Assembly: GCA_015657395.1 (NCBI GenBank)
Contig: JADLKI010000014.1
Location: forward strand, 10,900-19,721
Direction: 5' to 3'
DNA: 8,822 nt
Source of the DNA: Spirochaetales bacterium
GTDB taxonomy: Bacteria; Spirochaetota; Spirochaetia; Treponematales; Rectinemataceae
In this document: positions 5,683 through 8,822 of the stretch, piece by piece
Numbering within the stretch: position 1 is the first letter of the stretch
Layout of the letters: each line of letters opens with the position of its first letter
Program-made: the position numbers and the translations under genes
Notes under the pieces: generated by a model
Told to the model about the DNA's origin: nothing
Seen by the model: the letters and a program-made list of their open reading frames with translations, nothing else
Databases searched by the model: none

Positions 5683-6897
5683 ATGAAAAAAAGAATGATG
5701 TTAGCACTGGCAGTGCTCGCGCTTATCGCGGGCAGTGCATATGCGCAAGGCACCATCAAGATCGGTGGCATCTGGACGCTGGCCGATATCACGGGCAAGC
5801 AGGGCAGTGCCGCTGCTCAGCTGGCGGTGGATGAGATCAACGCCGCGGGCGGTGTGCTCGGCAAAAAGCTCGAGCTCATCGTCGTCGACGATGAAGGCAA
5901 GGCCGATAAGGCCGCGGCGGCCGTCGAAAAACTGGCCACCGTGGACAAGGTCGATGTCTTTGTGGGCGGCATGGCCTCCGGCGCCGAGCTCGGCAAGATT
6001 CCGGCGTTCAAGAAATACAACAAGGTGGTCATGTCGACCGGCGCCGCGGGCAGCGCAACTGTCGAGAAAGCGCTCGGCCCGAGCCCCGACTCGGATTTCT
6101 ATTTCCACCTCCATCCATGGGATTACAACCAGGGTGCTTCCTACGCCGAGGGCTGGGATGCGATCCAGAAGAAGTATCCGAACATCCAGATAAAGAAGAT
6201 CTTCCTGGCATATGAGGAAGGCGCATTCGGCAAGTCCTCATGGGACGCGACGAAGATCCTCTTCGGCTCCGACAAGCGCTATACCATCGACGGCGCTTCG
6301 TTCAAGAGCGCACTCTTGGGCGGAGGCGACTACACCGCAGTGCTCGAAGCAGCGAAGGCCTTCAAGCCCGACCTCTTCCTCTGGGCTGGCTACGACGCCG
6401 ATGCTCTTCCCCTTCTCGAGCAGTCCAAGGCGATGAAGTTCAGCCCCGGCATCTACCTCGGAGCGCCTCCCGGATGGCCCATCGACTTCGGTGCATCCAA
6501 GCTTTCTCCGAATGTCATGCTCTACGGCATGTGGTCGACGGCGATGAACAACAACAATCCGTCGAGCGCAAAGTTCTTCAAGAACTACGTGGCCAAATAC
6601 AAGGAAGAGCCGGCGACCTACTTTGCGCCTCTGGCCTATTCCGCGGTGTTCATTCTTGCCGACGGCATCAAGGCGGCAGGGACGACCGAGACTGCCGCGC
6701 TTGTAAAGGCCCTCGAGGCGACAAAGTACGCCTCTCCGCTCGGCGAGACCATCACCTTCACCCCTTCCACCATCATCAAGCACCAGGGTATTACCCGCCA
6801 GAAGATTCTCCAGTGGCAGAATGGTGATCAGCAGGTCATTTGGCCCTTCGAAGCCGCGACTGCTGTGCCGGTGTATCCGTTCCCCGCGTGGAAGTAA
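5683..6897 (+). CDS. Periplasmic substrate-binding protein of a branched-chain-amino-acid-type ABC importer
   Basis: This 404-residue protein belongs to the Leu/Ile/Val-binding (Peripla_BP_6) family. A classic signal peptide covers residues 1-21 (MKKR, hydrophobic core, then SAYA before Gln22) with no cysteine, so it is a soluble periplasmic protein and the host is a diderm. Family features in order are TIKIGGIWTLADITGKQG (24-41), AVDEINAAGGVLGKKLELIVVDDEG (48-72), the first-lobe pocket around GGMASGAELG and MSTGAAGSA (95-125), and the hinge and second-lobe segment LFLWAGYDADALPLLEQ (231-247). In that segment Asp240 lies where LivJ has an amino-group-binding Glu. The pocket loops otherwise differ from LivJ, so the ligand may be an amino acid, another amide or an acid such as a short or aromatic carboxylate. 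The ribosome site GGGAGG, 5 nt before ATG 5683, is strong, as expected for the most abundant component. Two permease genes follow. Confidence 0.92.
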   Translation: MKKRMMLALAVLALIAGSAYAQGTIKIGGIWTLADITGKQGSAAAQLAVDEINAAGGVLGKKLELIVVDDEGKADKAAAAVEKLATVDKVDVFVGGMASGAELGKIPAFKKYNKVVMSTGAAGSATVEKALGPSPDSDFYFHLHPWDYNQGASYAEGWDAIQKKYPNIQIKKIFLAYEEGAFGKSSWDATKILFGSDKRYTIDGASFKSALLGGGDYTAVLEAAKAFKPDLFLWAGYDADALPLLEQSKAMKFSPGIYLGAPPGWPIDFGASKLSPNVMLYGMWSTAMNNNNPSSAKFFKNYVAKYKEEPATYFAPLAYSAVFILADGIKAAGTTETAALVKALEATKYASPLGETITFTPSTIIKHQGITRQKILQWQNGDQQVIWPFEAATAVPVYPFPAWK

Positions 6898-6918
6898 CTT
6901 CATAAAAAGTTTTGAAGT

Positions 6919-6957
6919 CCGCCGTAGGATGGCGCAGCATGCGCCGACCTGCGGCGG
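6919..6957 (+). repeat. Long intercistronic stem-loop after the binding-protein gene
   Basis: A near-perfect hairpin pairs 6919-6928 with 6948-6957 (10 bp, one G-U), then an A-A mismatch, a U-G pair, and 6931-6936 with 6940-6945 (6 bp) around a 3-nt GCA loop. No T-run follows. It lies 21 nt after the binding-protein stop and 37 nt before the permease start. In operons of this type such structures often protect the upstream message from 3' exonucleases or cause partial termination, giving more binding protein than permease. That function is inferred here. Confidence 0.75.
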
Positions 6958-6994
6958 CATAGTTTAGACAATACAGAACATACAGGCAGTCAAG

Positions 6995-7918
6995 ATGGTA
7001 GTAAAACGACGTACAGCGATCATCGCCGCGCTGAGTATTGCCGCGGTGGTAGCGCTCATTCTGTGGAAACCAACGGTTCTCATTTACGGATTGCAGGCCG
7101 CTGGCCTCTATGCGGCTGTCGCCATCCCGATGGGGCTGGTCCTTGGCATTGTCCATATCGTGAATCTCGCCCATGGCGAGTTTATGATGGTTGCAGCATA
7201 TGCCGCATATTTCGGGTGCAAGGCTCTGGGTATGGACCCTCTGCTGGCGATAATCCCTACGGCAATTGTTACTGCGATCTTCGGCTGGGTCATGTTCCAA
7301 CTGACGATTCGGAGGGCGCTCAAGGCCCCGGAACTGAATCAACTCATCCTCACCTTTGGACTTGCGATTGCATTTACTCAGGCCATAAACCTCATCTTTA
7401 CTTCTCAGACCTACAAGATGCCCCTCGATTATGTCTCCGCATCCATGGATATCGGCGACATAACGTTTGGGGTATGGTCTTTCGTCTTTGTGGCCGTAGC
7501 GATCGTATTCGCGTATGGGCTCAAATTTTTCCTTACGAAAACGATGACCGGCAAAGCGGCGGTCGCGGTCGGCCAGAATCCGCGGGGTGCCGCGATTGTC
7601 GGCATAGATGTCTATCGGACCTATGGTTTTGTCTTTGCGCTCGCTCTGGCGCTCGTCGGCGCCATGGGGGCGCTTTTCCTCACGAAGTCGGCCATTTTCC
7701 CCAGCGTCGGCTCCCCCTTCACCATGAAGAGTTTCTGTCTCATCGCAATGGCCGGTATTGGCAATATACCCGGGATACTCGGCGCAAGCGTGCTTTTGGG
7801 GGTCGCGGAAAATTTCCTGCGCGCATTCCGCCCCACTCGGGATTGGGCAGAGATTGTGTTCTTTGTTCTGATCATCGTCGTGATCCTGGCGCGCTCCCTG
7901 AAAGGAAGGAAGTCATGA
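6995..7918 (+). CDS. livH: Branched-chain-amino-acid-type ABC transporter permease (LivH-like)
   Basis: This 307-residue inner-membrane protein has about eight hydrophobic segments and matches LivH in length and motifs. VNLAHGEFMMVAAYAAY (56-72) is the family signature near the second or third membrane helix. GKAAVAVGQNPRGAAIVGID, in the second half, is the cytoplasmic coupling loop that contacts the ATPase. The segment PSVGSPFTMKSFCLIAMAGIGNIPG near the C-terminus is also typical. It forms the translocation channel with the LivM-like partner encoded next. The ribosome site is weak (CAGG about 8 nt before ATG 6995), in contrast to the strong site of the binding protein. That agrees with lower permease output. 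Its stop codon overlaps the next start in ATGA (7915-7918), which indicates translational coupling. The ligand follows the binding protein and is unknown. Confidence 0.93.
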   Translation: MVVKRRTAIIAALSIAAVVALILWKPTVLIYGLQAAGLYAAVAIPMGLVLGIVHIVNLAHGEFMMVAAYAAYFGCKALGMDPLLAIIPTAIVTAIFGWVMFQLTIRRALKAPELNQLILTFGLAIAFTQAINLIFTSQTYKMPLDYVSASMDIGDITFGVWSFVFVAVAIVFAYGLKFFLTKTMTGKAAVAVGQNPRGAAIVGIDVYRTYGFVFALALALVGAMGALFLTKSAIFPSVGSPFTMKSFCLIAMAGIGNIPGILGASVLLGVAENFLRAFRPTRDWAEIVFFVLIIVVILARSLKGRKS

Positions 7919-8822
7919 ACCGCAACGTATCCCGAATTTTTGCGGCGCTCTTTGGAGTACTCGCAGTCACGCTGCCCTTCTTCGCCGGAGATTATCCGCT
8001 GCAGGTCGCGCGCAACATCATGATGTACATGGCTCTGGCAATCACCTGGGACATGCTGCTCCGCTCGGGGCAGATTTCCTTCGGCATAGCCGGTCTCTTC
8101 GGCATTGGGGCCTATGCGGCGATCCTCGGTGTCATCCGCGCGGGGATGCCCGCCTGGTTTTCGATACTGTTCGCGGCGATCTTTTCGGGGGTTGTCGCCT
8201 TCGTCATCGGATTCCTCATCCTGCGTCTGAGGGCGATGTATTTTTCGATTGTCACGCTCGCCCTCGGAGAGATTTTCAGGATCGTAATCCACAATCTCCA
8301 CGATTTTACCGGTGGCCCTGAGGGCGTGGTCATTCAGAAGGGCGTCATCTTCGGAGGCGACGCCGACAGACTGTACTGGCTCGTACTCGCAGGTCTGGCG
8401 GTGGCCGTAGCGGCCTCCTACTGGTTTGAGAAGAGCAAGATCCACTTTGCGCTCACCGCGATCCGCAACAATGAGGTTTCGGCAAAATCTTCGGGGATAG
8501 ACATATTCCGCTGGCTGCTGCTGGCTTTTGTCGTCACCTCCGCCATCCAGGGCCTGCTGGGCGGCATTTTTGTCCAGTCCTACGGATTTGCCACGCCGGA
8601 CACGGTGTTCAGCGCCGATTTTACCCTCCTGCCTCTCGCGATGGCCCTCTTGGGCGGAGTATACAGCACGACGGGGCCGATCTTCGGCGCGGTCCTTCTC
8701 GGCCTGGTCTCCGAGTGGCTCAAGCTGAAAATACCGTATGGCCACCTCGTGGTGTACGGCATCATCATCGTCATTGTCATACTCTTCATGCCCCAGGGCT
8801 TGGGACAGCTTGTGCGGCGTAC
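7915..8822 (+). CDS. livM: Branched-chain-amino-acid-type ABC transporter permease (LivM-like), 3' end cut by window
   Basis: The reading frame is open from ATG 7915 to the window edge, giving 302 residues and a partial codon. It begins in the ATGA overlap with livH and has an AGGAAGGA ribosome site about 4 nt upstream. LivM-family signatures are clear: GQISFGIAGLFGIGAYAA (52-69), LRLRAMYFSIVTLALGEIFR (103-122), the loop FTGGPEGV (131-138), the ATPase-coupling loop TAIRNNEVSAKSSGID (181-196), and LALLGG-type segment AMALLGGVYSTTGPIFGA (242-259). The last visible residues, ILFMPQGLGQLVRR, correspond to the C-terminal end of the family, so only a short tail is missing. It is the second channel subunit of the importer. 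The two ATPase genes (livG and livF types) are expected immediately downstream, outside the window. Confidence 0.92.
   Translation, partial: MNRNVSRIFAALFGVLAVTLPFFAGDYPLQVARNIMMYMALAITWDMLLRSGQISFGIAGLFGIGAYAAILGVIRAGMPAWFSILFAAIFSGVVAFVIGFLILRLRAMYFSIVTLALGEIFRIVIHNLHDFTGGPEGVVIQKGVIFGGDADRLYWLVLAGLAVAVAASYWFEKSKIHFALTAIRNNEVSAKSSGIDIFRWLLLAFVVTSAIQGLLGGIFVQSYGFATPDTVFSADFTLLPLAMALLGGVYSTTGPIFGAVLLGLVSEWLKLKIPYGHLVVYGIIIVIVILFMPQGLGQLVRR

Noticed and set aside
6238..6960. Open frame antisense to the binding-protein gene
   Set aside because: It has no ribosome site or domain and lies entirely opposite a well-supported gene.
7621..8745. Open frame of 374 codons antisense to livH and livM
   Set aside because: It is charged, low-complexity sequence with no family features, opposite two clearly conserved permease genes.

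Overview
The window holds eight protein-coding genes, no RNA genes and no mobile elements. Base composition is GC-rich in the genes, with one markedly AT-rich intergenic island. The ABC-transporter binding protein has an ordinary signal peptide with no lipobox, which points to a diderm with a periplasm. Together with a DUF4097 protein and acyl-CoA chemistry genes this would fit an anaerobe such as a spirochaete or a desulfobacterial or syntrophic lineage, but the phylum cannot be fixed from this sequence.

Layout. Positions 1-690 (+) encode a DUF4097-type beta-strand repeat protein whose true start may lie outside the window. It faces a three-gene minus-strand operon, read from right to left: a TetR-type regulator containing two TetR units (3139-4263), a ketosynthase III (KAS III) homologue with an altered active site (2119-3126), and a CoA-transferase/hydrolase (763-2070). 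The convergent ends at 689-761 carry two hairpins, each with a U-tract on a different strand, so each transcript appears to have its own terminator. A 279-bp divergent intergenic region (4264-4542) separates the regulator from a second, quite different KAS III homologue (4543-5568, +). The second homologue is followed by genes for a branched-chain-amino-acid-type ABC importer: binding protein (5683-6897), LivH-like permease (6995-7918) and LivM-like permease (7915 to the window end, cut).

How the parts may work together. The divergent region contains a plausible promoter on each strand, and at each start site there is a copy of a related, partly palindromic sequence (4275-4297 and 4498-4520). 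This suggests that the double TetR protein represses itself, the ketosynthase/CoA-transferase operon and the opposing ketosynthase together. The two KAS III homologues differ in their catalytic residues. The 2119-3126 protein keeps the Cys but has Thr and Tyr where FabH has His and Asn. The 4543-5568 protein keeps Cys and His but has His at the Asn position. A small-molecule acyl-CoA pathway (condensation plus CoA transfer), possibly supplied by the importer, is the best reading, but the substrate is unknown. This regulator, ketosynthase pair and CoA-transferase cluster is the most interesting part of the window.
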